A stretch of DNA of 64,000 nucleotides from JAPLJU01 sp964547985 (lineage in GTDB: Bacteria > Desulfobacterota > Syntrophia > Syntrophales > UBA2192): contig CAZJPV010000002.1 in the NCBI GenBank assembly GCA_964547985.1, positions 50,467-114,466 on the forward strand. Reading direction: 5' to 3'. The notes below the pieces were generated by a model. That model saw nothing but the letters and a program-made list of their open reading frames with translations. It made no database searches and was not told the DNA's origin. Shown here in pieces: positions 36,549 through 45,348 of the stretch. Position 1 is the first letter of the stretch. Each line of letters starts with the position of its first letter. A program made the translations under genes and the position numbers.

Positions 36549-37028
36549 TTATCGGACCTTCACAAAATAGATGTCGAAGGTCTGTCTCTCAACGGCCTGG
36601 AAGTATTTTCCTGTGAGCCGGTCGGTTGCCGGATCGTACTGCAGAGTATACGTCGAACCGGGATAGTTGATATCGCGCAGTTCGACCACCAGGCTGATCC
36701 TGCCCTCCTTCCTGCTCCATTCCGCGCGGAAGACCCTGATCGGCCGTGGGTTGTAGTAGGCAGCCGTCAGGCTTCCATCTTTCTTGATGTTCCTCAATTC
36801 GAGGACGTACCCCCCGTCCGGCCTTACCCACCTGCCTTCCAGGCGCTGGTAGTTCATCTGCGCCGGGGTAAACTTGTCGGTATTTTCTGCGGACACCGCC
36901 TCGGAAACGTATCCCGTGAATCCTGTCGTAAAAATAAAAGCGAGCACTATGGCGGTGACGAGCATCATCGTTTTACGCTGCGTCCCGCCGGTCCCCTTGC
37001 GTATCGCGCCCATGTTTCTTCTACCCAT
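36549..37028 (-). CDS. Hypothetical exported protein coupled to the sulfatase maturase
   Basis: 159 residues with a basic N-terminus, a hydrophobic segment (MLVTAIVLAFIFTTGFTGYV) and a beta-rich mature part (LEGRWVRPDGGYVLELRNI, AAYYNPRPIRVFRAEW, TYTLQYDPATDRLTGKYF). The pattern looks like a small beta-barrel or lipocalin-like fold, but no family is certain. Its ATG overlaps the maturase stop by one base (ATGA), so it is translated in coupling with that gene. Confidence 0.7.
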   Translation of the reverse strand: MGRRNMGAIRKGTGGTQRKTMMLVTAIVLAFIFTTGFTGYVSEAVSAENTDKFTPAQMNYQRLEGRWVRPDGGYVLELRNIKKDGSLTAAYYNPRPIRVFRAEWSRKEGRISLVVELRDINYPGSTYTLQYDPATDRLTGKYFQAVERQTFDIYFVKVR

Positions 37029-38341
37029 CAGTGAATTGCCTTCTTCTTCGTCGCCGGACCGGCCGGCTTAGCCTGCGTGATGACCAGTGGCCTCTTCAGC
37101 GCATCCATCACGAGGGATACGGGGAGCCCCTTTTCTAAAAGCTGTGTCATGATATGCATGTACTTCCGGATGTGCAGGAAAAACTTCTTGTATCCCGCGC
37201 ACAGATAGTGAAGCCCCGGTTCGTCGTAGTATGTGCCCGTGAAGCGGTGTTTCGGGCATCCCCCCTGGCAGGCAGCCAGCACATCGCACTCCCTGCACCA
37301 GCGCGGAAGGGCCGTTTCCTTGGCGATCCCGAAACCGGATTTCAGGGATTTCTCCACCATGGCCGGGAGCGCATCGGTCAGGACGTTGCCGAGCCTGTAT
37401 GGTGGGTAGACGCAGTGGTCGCAGGCATAGACATCGCCGTTATGCTCGATCACGAGCGAGCGGCCGCACTGTTTCGCGTGGACACAGACGGGCGAGGGGT
37501 TTTCGATCCATGCGTTGAGGGCCCATTCGAAGTTCATGACGAAGACCTTTCCCACGTCGTTGCGAACCCACTCCTCGAAGACGGCGATGAGAAAGTCGCC
37601 GTATTCCTCAGGCTGCACCGTCCAGTCCGTGATCTCCGCCTCCTCCTCGTGCCTGTCGAGCGCCGCGGGGGCTGCGAGGCGCAGGCCCTGTTTAGCGCAT
37701 TGCTCGTCAGGCATGCGCTCCACGATCGGGGTGAACTGGATGAACTCGACACCGGCTTCTTTAAAAAAACGATACACCTCGAGGGGCCTCGCCGCCGTCT
37801 CACGGGCCACGCAGGCCAGCACGTTGTATTCAATCTTGTGCTTCTGCAGGAGCCTCAGGCCTCTCATAACCTGTTCGAAGGTTCCCCGGCCTTTGCGGTC
37901 CCTGCGGTAACGGTCGTGGATCTCCTTCGGCCCGTCGAGGCTGATCCCGACCATAAAGTTGTGCCGCTTCAGAAACCTGCACCACTCGTCGTCGAGCAGG
38001 GTCCCGTTGGTCTGGAGGGCATTCGTTATGGTCTTCGCCCCAGAAAATTGTTTCTGCAAGTCGATCACCCGCTTGAAGAAATCGAACCCCAAGAGGGTAG
38101 GTTCTCCCCCCTGCCAGACGAATTCGACGACCGGCGTGGGCTGGGATGTGATGTACTTGGTGATAAATGCGGAAAGGACCTTATCGGACATCCGGTAATT
38201 TTCGCCCGCGTCAAACAGGGCCTGCTTCTCGAGGTAGAAGCAGTACTCGCAGTCGAGATTGCAGACGGGCCCGATAGGTTTGGCCACGACGTGCAGACCC
38301 TGAGGGCTTCCTTCGTTCTTTACATCAATGCTGTTTTGCAT
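37028..38341 (-). CDS. Anaerobic sulfatase-maturating enzyme (radical SAM, SPASM)
   Basis: 437 residues. The radical-SAM cluster motif is CNLDCEYC near residue 28, with VEFVWQGGEPTLLG and ALQTNGTLLDDEW following. The C-terminal SPASM part supplies further Cys: CVHAKQCGRSLV, CDHCVYP, CRECDVLAACQGGCPKH and a last LC near the end. The family oxidises a Cys or Ser of sulfatases to formylglycine without oxygen. A Ser-type sulfatase is encoded at 45349-47769, making it a likely client. A broken paralogue exists at 42829-43641. Confidence 0.93.
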   Translation of the reverse strand: MQNSIDVKNEGSPQGLHVVAKPIGPVCNLDCEYCFYLEKQALFDAGENYRMSDKVLSAFITKYITSQPTPVVEFVWQGGEPTLLGFDFFKRVIDLQKQFSGAKTITNALQTNGTLLDDEWCRFLKRHNFMVGISLDGPKEIHDRYRRDRKGRGTFEQVMRGLRLLQKHKIEYNVLACVARETAARPLEVYRFFKEAGVEFIQFTPIVERMPDEQCAKQGLRLAAPAALDRHEEEAEITDWTVQPEEYGDFLIAVFEEWVRNDVGKVFVMNFEWALNAWIENPSPVCVHAKQCGRSLVIEHNGDVYACDHCVYPPYRLGNVLTDALPAMVEKSLKSGFGIAKETALPRWCRECDVLAACQGGCPKHRFTGTYYDEPGLHYLCAGYKKFFLHIRKYMHIMTQLLEKGLPVSLVMDALKRPLVITQAKPAGPATKKKAIH

Positions 38342-38384
38342 GATTTCTATTTATTAAAATCGACAAAAAAGTTTCACGGCAGGG

Positions 38385-38414
38385 ATGATATACAGGTATG
38401 ATGCGAAAAGGCAA
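38385..38414 (-). promoter_or_regulatory. Promoter of the sulfatase maturase gene
   Basis: Minus strand: TTGCCT (38414-38409), 18-base spacer, TATCAT (38390-38385), about 44 bases before the ATG. It is a near copy of the sequence at 36450-36479. Confidence 0.6.
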
Positions 38415-38467
38415 GAAAGAGGTGCAATTTCACTTAAAACCGTGTGAGAAGGGGCAACCTTTCTTCC

Positions 38468-39241
38468 TCAGTAATTCCAGAAAAAGGAAGCCTTCAAGTT
38501 CCAGTCCCCTTCGCGGTTGGAACCCCAGGGAAATTCAGGCTTGACCCATGTTCCGAAACTCTTTGTCCACATTCTCAGGAGGATGACCCCCGATTTGTAA
38601 CTCTTATGGTTGTCCTGCTCCCAGTTGACCTTGGCCTCCGAGTCCGCCCCTGCCCACCATTTGTCACTGAGCTTCATGATCAGAAAGGGCTGCACGATCA
38701 TGTAATGAATGTCGGCGCGGTCGTCCTGGCCGGCGAAAGAGACATAATCCTGGACCTTCACGAAGAAAAGCCCTCTCGGGTCCTTGAACCGCCAGCCGGG
38801 CAAGGCCAGCGGTGCGGCCTGCCATTTTCCCGCCCCCAGGGTATTCTCCGTGGCAGAGGGCGCCACGAGACCAGATCCGACGGCAAAAAAGAATTGCTCC
38901 GACGCATAAGGGATCAGGAGAGCCTGGCCATAGAGGTCGCCCAGACCATGGTCTGTGCTCGGTCCCGTGTCAACGGACATGAAGGGGACATCGAACCGCA
39001 GGAGGAAGTTTCGAAGTCCCCCCAGCCTGATAATATCCGTTCTCAGGATAAAGGCATTCCTCCACGAGTCCGCGTTGATCTTGTAAAACTCCTCCCGCAC
39101 GTTGAAGACGACGGGCTTCGTCGGGTCGACGTCTCCGAGGTTCTCCTCTTGCTGCTGACTTTCAGCTGCGAGCGCCACAGGGATGGTTATCGACATGGCG
39201 AGCACGACTGTGATAACGGTCACGACTCCTCTGAGGGTCAT
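38468..39241 (-). CDS. Exported protein, probably outer-membrane beta-barrel
   Basis: 257 residues with a signal peptide (VVTVITVVLAMSITIPVALA|AES). The mature part has alternating amphipathic strands and ends in an aromatic residue pair (WNLKASFFWNY), as outer-membrane barrels do. It resembles proteins loosely grouped as phenol-degradation MetA-type transporters, but I cannot confirm this by sight. It lies 53 bases downstream of the second patatin gene on the same strand, so it may share its transcript. Confidence 0.6.
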   Translation of the reverse strand: MTLRGVVTVITVVLAMSITIPVALAAESQQQEENLGDVDPTKPVVFNVREEFYKINADSWRNAFILRTDIIRLGGLRNFLLRFDVPFMSVDTGPSTDHGLGDLYGQALLIPYASEQFFFAVGSGLVAPSATENTLGAGKWQAAPLALPGWRFKDPRGLFFVKVQDYVSFAGQDDRADIHYMIVQPFLIMKLSDKWWAGADSEAKVNWEQDNHKSYKSGVILLRMWTKSFGTWVKPEFPWGSNREGDWNLKASFFWNY

Positions 39242-39294
39242 ACCAATCCCTTGCGTCTCAGTTCCGCTCCCTGACTTACGAACACTTCACAGTT

Positions 39295-40707
39295 TCATTG
39301 AGGAGTCCACTTCGACGGGACCCATGCATTCAGGTCTTTCAATAGTCTCTGGAAATCACTCGACTCTGTAAGGAGCTTGCGTGCACCGGCCTTCAGCCTG
39401 TCGACGTCCTCACCGGGCAGCGTGAAAGACGTGGGCAATTTGGCCAGGTATTCCGCTTCCGCTTTGTCCATGAGATTTTGGAAGCGGACATCCACCAGGT
39501 AGAATTCGATGTCGCCGCAGGAGCCCGGCTCCGTCGAGACCTGCCCCGGGGGGCATCGGCCCGTCCGGACCTGGTTGGCCCACCGGACGGAGCTCTCCTG
39601 CAAGAGGGCCATGGTCTCAGCGTTGTAACGGACGATGGCGATGGTGGAGTAGTTCGACATCATGGCTGAGAAGGGGGGAACGAACTCGATCTTGTCCCAC
39701 TGGGACTCGGTTTTCGTCTCGGCGTTGACGACGACGAAGACCACTTTCCGGACCTTTTCCCTTCCCGTGAGCTTCAGAACCATCCAGACGTTGCCCAGGG
39801 CGTCGATGGCCTCCTGGATGGCCCTCAGGCCCAGGTTGTCTGCCACTCCGCCGTCGATCAGGTGAAAGTAGGGCTTCTTTGCCTTATCCAGCACGAGCGC
39901 CAGGCTCTCTTTTTGCTCGCGCATCCGGTAGCTCAGTGATGGCCCCTCGAACAGCGGGGGAAGGACAAAGCCGCAGCTTCCCGCGTAATTTCTCACCGTG
40001 AGCGGCGTGAGCACACCCGGAACGGCCGAGGAAGCGGCACAGGCCCGGGCCACGGGGAATTTCAAAAGGTCGGAACAGATGGCATTGAACAGGGTCTGGT
40101 GGAAGGTGAACCTCAAGCCCAGGGACATGTCCGTCGCGTTGATGAGGACCACAGGCCCTTTGCGCTCGAGCATGTCCCTGAAGGTCTTTCCGTCAAAGAC
40201 GTTCTTGTCGTAATAGTCGGCGGCCAGGTCGCTCCGGTCGTAGAAAGGCGAAGAAAGCCGGACCCAGTTGACGGGGTTGAAGAGGATGCCAAATGTCAGA
40301 TCCCCCTGGACATCCTTCTTCAGGAAGCGGGTCTCGAAATCCTCGAAGATGCGGTCCCCGAAAAGCCCGAAGTATGCTGCCGTGAAACTCCCCCCGGAAA
40401 CCCCCGAGATTATGTCCACCTCATCCAAAAGGCGGCGTTTCTTGCCGTCGAAGGCGATCTCCATCGCACGGAGCTCCTCGAGGACACCGTAGGAAAAGGC
40501 GGCCGCCCGTGTCCCCCCCCCGGAGAAGGACAGGATCAGGAGCAAGTCCTCCGAGTGGCCCACAGGCCCCATGTTCTGTGGGATGTAGCCGTAGTTAGGG
40601 TCGAACTTCTGAAGCGGCGCATTCACCGGGTAGTGCCCCCCGATGTGTGCGCAGCCGGCCATTAGAGCCAGAACAAATAATAGACAAACCCACCTTGATT
40701 GTCTCAT
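39295..40707 (-). CDS. Patatin-like phospholipase, lipoprotein (copy 2)
   Basis: 470 residues, a paralogue of the gene at 33493-34917 with the same architecture. Lipobox LMAGC; oxyanion loop FSGGGTRAAAFSYG; nucleophile SGVSGGSFTAAYFG; Asp motif DGGVADNLGLRA. Conserved stretches between the two copies include the LDEVD-IISGVSGGSFTAAY region and NPVNW-RL-SP. It has an extra cysteine pair (GRCPPGQ, GSCGDIE) not seen in copy 1. Acyl hydrolase role by family; substrate unknown. Confidence 0.88.
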   Translation of the reverse strand: MRQSRWVCLLFVLALMAGCAHIGGHYPVNAPLQKFDPNYGYIPQNMGPVGHSEDLLLILSFSGGGTRAAAFSYGVLEELRAMEIAFDGKKRRLLDEVDIISGVSGGSFTAAYFGLFGDRIFEDFETRFLKKDVQGDLTFGILFNPVNWVRLSSPFYDRSDLAADYYDKNVFDGKTFRDMLERKGPVVLINATDMSLGLRFTFHQTLFNAICSDLLKFPVARACAASSAVPGVLTPLTVRNYAGSCGFVLPPLFEGPSLSYRMREQKESLALVLDKAKKPYFHLIDGGVADNLGLRAIQEAIDALGNVWMVLKLTGREKVRKVVFVVVNAETKTESQWDKIEFVPPFSAMMSNYSTIAIVRYNAETMALLQESSVRWANQVRTGRCPPGQVSTEPGSCGDIEFYLVDVRFQNLMDKAEAEYLAKLPTSFTLPGEDVDRLKAGARKLLTESSDFQRLLKDLNAWVPSKWTPQ

Positions 40708-40765
40708 CGGACGTCATCCTCCGGCTCGAGTCGACAATGTCTTTAAACTATTTCCCCGCGGAGAT

Positions 40766-41239
40766 CTACTTCACCAGGGGTATCCCCTTCGCTATATCAT
40801 AACTTACCACCGCGAAGGCCTTGTTTTCAAGCTGGTAATACCGTGCCACCCGCTTGTCCGGCAGGACCTTGCGGAACTTCGGCAGGTAGTCCTTCTTCAG
40901 CTTGAGCCGGTCGTTCTCAATCGCGATCATCTCATCGGTCAGCTTCTTCGCCGTGGCGTCCGTCATGGTCTGATAGTTCTTCGCGTAGTCATTGATGAGC
41001 TTCTGGGTGCGGTCCACGAGCTTGAGCTGCTCCTTCTGGTAGCTGTCGTAAACAGGCCAGAAAACCTTGGCTTCCGCCTCGGTGAACTGCATGTTGTCCG
41101 CGACAAAGAGCTTCTTGTCGGCCTGGATCTTCTCCCTCACCAGCTGGTTGGTGTCCGCGGGCTTGTCCTGGGCACAGACGGGAACGATAAACAGGAAAAG
41201 AGCACAAAACGCGACGACAACGGATAACCTTTTCTTCAT
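40766..41239 (-). CDS. Hypothetical periplasmic helical protein
   Basis: 157 residues with a clear signal peptide (KKRLSVVVAFCALFLFIVPVCA|QDK). The mature part is almost all charged helix (EAEAKVFWPVYDSYQKEQLKL, ENDRLKLKKDYLPKFRKVL), reminiscent in style of periplasmic helical chaperones, but no diagnostic motif is seen. AGAGGAGG precedes the ATG closely. The leader contains an ATTTATCAC motif also found before the repeat-copy genes. Confidence 0.65.
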   Translation of the reverse strand: MKKRLSVVVAFCALFLFIVPVCAQDKPADTNQLVREKIQADKKLFVADNMQFTEAEAKVFWPVYDSYQKEQLKLVDRTQKLINDYAKNYQTMTDATAKKLTDEMIAIENDRLKLKKDYLPKFRKVLPDKRVARYYQLENKAFAVVSYDIAKGIPLVK

Positions 41240-41419
41240 TTTCTTCCTCCTCTTGCATTGATGGTGTTTGATTTATCACTACGTTTATATCTGAATCAAC
41301 TCTCACAAACCCGATTATTTACTGCATGTTGCTCTATGAAGCTTTATCTGGCAATACGACACGGGTGCGGTCTCTTAGAAATACTCGTGTTTGTGGTATG
41401 CTATCAGGCAGAGTAAATG

Positions 41420-41947
41420 CTACTTCTTGGGTTCTCTTTTGACGTCGTGGTAAGCGTCAATGTTTTTTACCGCATTCTCGGACCAGAACTTGAAGGCATC
41501 GGCTGCGGAACCCCACTTCGAAAATCTCTGCTCAAACTCGGCCTGTCTCTGGTCGACACCCATGCCGATAACTTCGTCGGTCATCGAGTCGAGGAGTATG
41601 GCCTCCATGCCCGTCTCCCCGCTGCCGGCCCATCCGCCCGTGGCACCTTTCTTGTTGAATTCGTCGGCCAGTTCCTTCATCTCCTGGGGGTCGATACCCT
41701 TGTAGTCGGCCTTGTCGGCCAGGAAGAAGACGACGCTGTCCACCATGAACCTGTTGTACTTCTTGAAATCGACACCCGGTTTCAGCCAGCGCAGCTTGAT
41801 TCCGCCTTCCGGACCCGGCTTCAGCAGATCATACGCCGACGGGTTGCCGAGAAACCCGGAATATTGAATATCCGCCGCAAATGCCGCCGGTACAGTGAAA
41901 AGAAAACCTATCACGACTGCCAAAATGACTCTTGCCGCTGCTTTTAT
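41420..41947 (-). pseudogene. DUF3313-like gene, probably decayed (lost start codon, internal deletion)
   Basis: The protein (FLGNPSAYDLLKPGPEGG, VDFKKYNRFMVDSVVFFLADK, ATGGWAGSGETGMEAILLDS) resembles DUF3313 lipoproteins. A strong ribosome site AAGGAGG (41959-41953) precedes ATA at 41947 where an ATG is expected (then KAAARVILAVVIGFLF, a proper signal start); the only other start is a TTG 24 bases inside that removes the basic residues. A middle section also seems missing: EFN joins directly to KKGATGG, while the related copy at 47.9 kb has GVSLV before KKGATGG. It lies downstream of the two-repeat gene in the same orientation. Confidence 0.5.
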
Positions 41948-41971
41948 AATGACCTCCTTGGCTCTTCGTAG

Positions 41972-42562
41972 TTATCGTTTTTTCTTTTCAATGGAGATTG
42001 CCACTGCCTCGGTGTAGGTGATCACGACCACGTCGCCCACCTTCAAGCCTTCCAGGATCGTGGGGTCCTTCACCTGCATGCCCACGATGGCGCCCTCGGG
42101 CCACCTGAGGAACACGTTGTTCCTGTCCCTGTCGATGTCCTGGACCGTTGCGGTCACAATGAGCTGGCGTGTCTCCGATCCCGTACCTTCCACTTTAACC
42201 TTCTCCATCGTCTCCTTGACTTTGACTTCCCCGGGCTTCGTCACCCGGACCGCAACAGAGGCGAAGTACTTGACCGCCACCTCGTCGCCCACCTTCAGTC
42301 TATCTAAATTCTTTACCTTCTCATCGGCCAGGAGCTCGATCGTCTGTCCCTTCGGGCCTCCCTTGACCGTCACGATCCTGTTGGCGAGATCGATGGCCTG
42401 GACCGTGGCGGTTATGGTTCCGGCTTTCTCCCTGTATACCGTTGGTTTCTTCGCTTCCTTAGCAGCCTTCTCCTGGGCGATGGCACCCGTCGCACAGAAC
42501 AGCGTCACGACAAAAAGGGCTGTCATGGCTAACGCCAAGAATACGCGATACGTCTTCTCCAT
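41972..42562 (-). CDS. Exported protein with two tandem OB-like repeats
   Basis: About 196 residues from ATG 42562, chosen because AGGAG lies ten bases upstream; an earlier GTG at 42580 lies before that site. A signal peptide ends near GAIAQ. Two similar halves follow: TITATVQAIDLANRIVTVKG...LDRLKVGDEVAVKYFASVAV and IVTATVQDIDRDRNNVFLRW...LEGLKVGDVVVITYTEAVAI. The shared LKVGD-V---Y--AVA pattern shows an internal duplication. Function unknown. The 5' half of this gene has a second, fused copy at 48149-48324. Confidence 0.75.
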   Translation of the reverse strand: MEKTYRVFLALAMTALFVVTLFCATGAIAQEKAAKEAKKPTVYREKAGTITATVQAIDLANRIVTVKGGPKGQTIELLADEKVKNLDRLKVGDEVAVKYFASVAVRVTKPGEVKVKETMEKVKVEGTGSETRQLIVTATVQDIDRDRNNVFLRWPEGAIVGMQVKDPTILEGLKVGDVVVITYTEAVAISIEKKKR

Positions 42563-42834
42563 TACTCTCAACTCCTGCACGGTTCAAATTCAATCTTCAT
42601 AATGAATTTATCACCTCTACGCAATGAGTATTTCAGGAAGACCGATGACACGTCGCCTGTGTTTACATTTAGCGATTAAATATATTTTTCGATACCTGAT
42701 ATCTATTGGACTTTGGTCCAATATGGGCAGGATGTAAATACTCGATTTACATCGGGAAATGAAAGCCGATCGGCTATCTCATTCGAACGGAGTCTAGGTT
42801 CGTTTTTTCGGCCATTTTCGATTGAAAGGCCCAT
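42387..42834. repeat. Direct repeat, copy A (5' half of two-repeat gene plus promoter region)
   Basis: About 448 bases matching 48149-48617 in the same orientation, by eye around 80-85 percent identical. It covers the 5' part of the two-repeat gene, its leader, one GGAC/GTCC dyad and the block ending ATTGAAAGGCCCAT. Relative to copy B it lacks 22 bases, exactly one dyad unit. Its right end coincides with the break in the maturase pseudogene. Confidence 0.8.
42705..42722. promoter_or_regulatory. Single GGAC/GTCC dyad operator candidate (copy A)
   Basis: ATTGGAC-TTTG-GTCCAAT has perfect 7-base arms, about 145 bases before the start of the two-repeat gene. The equivalent places in copy B (48466-48505) and at 60794-60833 hold two such dyads 22 bases apart. 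Confidence 0.5.
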
Positions 42835-43641
42835 TCGAAGTTCATGATAAAGACCCTGCCTACATCGTTTCGCACCCATTCCTCGAAGACGCCGATGAGG
42901 AAATCGCCCCAAGACTCGGGCACCAGTGACCTCCCCCTGTCCCTCGCGGCTGTCCAGCGCCGCAGGCGCTGCAAGCCGCAGACCCTCCGTGACACTCTGC
43001 CGATCAGGCATCCGCTCGACAACGGGGGTGAACTGGATGAACTCTACCCCTTGATCCTTGAAGAAGCGGTATATATCAAGGGGATTACGTGCTGTCTCCC
43101 TGGCAACACAGGCCAGAATATTATATTCTACACCGTGTTTCTGCAAAAGTTTGAGCCCGTGCATAACCTGTACAAAACTACCCGCTCCTTTCCGATCGTG
43201 GCGATACCGGTCGTGTATCTCCTGGGGGCCGTCAAGGCTGATCCCCACTATGAAATTATGTTTTTTCAGAAAGGCACACCACTCATCAGTCAACAGGGTG
43301 CCGTTGGTCTGGAGAGCGTTCGCTATGGTCTTTGTCCCTGCAAGATGCTTCTGTAGTTCAACTGCCCTCTTGAAAAAATCGATTCCCAGGAGTGTCGGCT
43401 CCCCCCCCTGCCAGACAAACTCGACGACCGGTGTAGGCTGCGATGAGATGTAGCCCGTGATAAAGGCGCGGAGAACATCATCCGTCATGCGGTACTTCTC
43501 ATTGGGAGCGAACAATGCCTGTTTCTCAAGATAAAAGCAGTATTCACAATTAAGATTACACAACGGCCCTATGGGCTTGGCCACAACGTGAATGCCCTGC
43601 AGGGCGTCATCTGATTGACTGATTGTGTCATTGGCATTCAT
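42829..43641 (-). pseudogene. Broken second sulfatase-maturase gene (frameshift and 3' truncation)
   Basis: From ATG 43641 the first 220 or so residues closely match the intact maturase at 37028-38341 (CNLNCEYC, VEFVWQGGEPTLLG, ALQTNGTLLTDEW, GLRLAAPAALD). Near 42925 a short net deletion shifts the frame; the matching sequence continues in another frame (WGDFLIGVFEEWVRNDVG, then VFIMNFEWAF) until 42829, where homology stops at the edge of repeat copy A. The whole SPASM region is missing, so no working enzyme is expected. Confidence 0.85.
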
Positions 43642-43733
43642 AGAAAATATTAGCGCTTTTTGACAATGACCACCGGGGAGTATCGATCTCAAAATGGGAA
43701 TAATACTCCCCGATTAATCACCGATATATTCTT

Positions 43734-45245
43734 TTACTGTATCAGTTCGATCTCTCCCAGCCGCCAGGTCTTGTCAAACCACGCATCCAGAGGGCCGTAG
43801 AGCCGAAAGAGCATATTCCAGCCCTTGCCGGGGATGGTCTGAATCCAATTCTTCTCCATGCCGGCCGGCGCCTTGGGACCGAAGTACACGTCCACCGAAC
43901 CGTCCTTGTTCACAACCAGACCCTTATCCAGGCTGCTCACCTGGGGAAAGTCTTGATCGGTCTGGAGCATGGAACGGGTCTGGTTGTCATACACAATCGC
44001 TGACCAGAAATCCTTTACTGGAGCGTTGGGCAATACACGCAGCCGATAGGTCTTGCCACCGTCCAGCGGATTGCCCTTGGAATCCACGATTCCGACGGCG
44101 TACTGGGAGCCTTGACCCACCATCTTGGCTTCCATGGCCGGCGTCACTCCGGTTGCATAGAAATAGAAGAAGGCGGCGGCATCCAGATAGGCCACGCCGG
44201 GTTGCGACTGGAATTTGTACCCACCCAGCCACTGACGCCATGTGCTGTTAGGATAGTAGAAAGCCTCGGGTATGCGGCTCTGGTAGGTGAGAGTGCGCGC
44301 GGTAGCATCGCCAACAGCGGCAGCCTCGGTCAGTATCTTCTTCATGCGCGCATCGGGTGCGAAGGGTTTGCCCTTCTCGATGCCGATCGAAGCAAAGAAA
44401 CCGAGATTGACCGGATCAAGCGATTCGACGGGTTCGTTCTGAACGACGTAATTGAGAAGTTCCCAGAACTTGTAATCCGCCGCCGCCACCGTGCAAAAAT
44501 CGCGGTCCGACACATTCACAAACTTGTTAGGGGGCGGATTCTTCGCCTCGGACAAGGAATAGATGCGCGTGTTCTTGTGCAGGCGTTCTATGGCCGCTTT
44601 GAGGCCGCCTTCCAGCGGCATATTGCGCCAGACAAGGATCGACTCAAACGTCGGGACGCGCACGACCATGTATCCCTGCGGAACTTCACCCTTATAGCCG
44701 GGAGGCAAAAGCAGATACTTTCCACCTTTGCCCTTATCCGGACCTACCACACCGATGTCGGTGACGTAACGGAACCAAAAGTCATCAATCATACCCAGGG
44801 TCATGGGTGGCACTTCGGCAACCACCGGACCGCCATGCAGGTCGATCCAGACCCACGTGTAGGGTGTGGTGGCATTTGCCGTGAGAAAAATCGAGCGGGC
44901 ATTCATGTTGGCTTCAAACGTCGGGATCGTGACGTTCGCCGGACCGACTCCCAGTAACCCCTCTCGCAACCCGGCCATGTTTACCGGCGCCAACGCCAGG
45001 AGATAGGCCTGCACTGCCCGCTGAAAATCCAGGTTGTCATAAATCTTCTCGACGGTGGCCTTGTCCGGGAAGCCATCAAAAAACTTCAGCGTGCCGAGGC
45101 GGGTTTCCACCCTATCCGGTATCGCAATCCCCGGCGGCAGGGTCGTGGTCATTTTCATCCCGGGCGGTGCGGCCCACCCGGGAAGCGCGATGCCGAGGCT
45201 CATCAAGACCACGAGGGCAACGTTCATCATTCTGCTGCATCTCAT
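43734..45245 (-). CDS. DUF1254/DUF1214 exported protein
   Basis: 503 residues with a signal peptide (NVALVVLMSLGIALPGWA|APP). DUF1254 part about 70-220 (NMNARSIFLTANATTPYTWVWID, GMIDDFWFRYVTDIGVVGPDKG) and DUF1214 C-terminal part (FWSAIVYDNQTRSML, NWIQTIPGKGWNMLFRLYGPLDAWFD). The family is periplasmic and of unknown function, frequent in organisms degrading complex organics. It lies 103 bases downstream of the arylsulfatase on the same strand, so joint expression is likely. Confidence 0.9.
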   Translation of the reverse strand: MRCSRMMNVALVVLMSLGIALPGWAAPPGMKMTTTLPPGIAIPDRVETRLGTLKFFDGFPDKATVEKIYDNLDFQRAVQAYLLALAPVNMAGLREGLLGVGPANVTIPTFEANMNARSIFLTANATTPYTWVWIDLHGGPVVAEVPPMTLGMIDDFWFRYVTDIGVVGPDKGKGGKYLLLPPGYKGEVPQGYMVVRVPTFESILVWRNMPLEGGLKAAIERLHKNTRIYSLSEAKNPPPNKFVNVSDRDFCTVAAADYKFWELLNYVVQNEPVESLDPVNLGFFASIGIEKGKPFAPDARMKKILTEAAAVGDATARTLTYQSRIPEAFYYPNSTWRQWLGGYKFQSQPGVAYLDAAAFFYFYATGVTPAMEAKMVGQGSQYAVGIVDSKGNPLDGGKTYRLRVLPNAPVKDFWSAIVYDNQTRSMLQTDQDFPQVSSLDKGLVVNKDGSVDVYFGPKAPAGMEKNWIQTIPGKGWNMLFRLYGPLDAWFDKTWRLGEIELIQ

Positions 45246-45348
45246 TGTGCTTGCTCCTTTTTTTGTCCAATAGACATAACACCTGCTTTCACGAAACTCA
45301 GGGGGGAAAGAGCACCATGCCCTTTCCTTCCTGAGCCTTGCCCATCAC

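Noticed and set aside
42568..42600. A ten-codon leader peptide before the two-repeat gene
   Set aside because: It has a ribosome site and overlaps the gene's own site, but repeat copy B does not keep it and its content is unremarkable.
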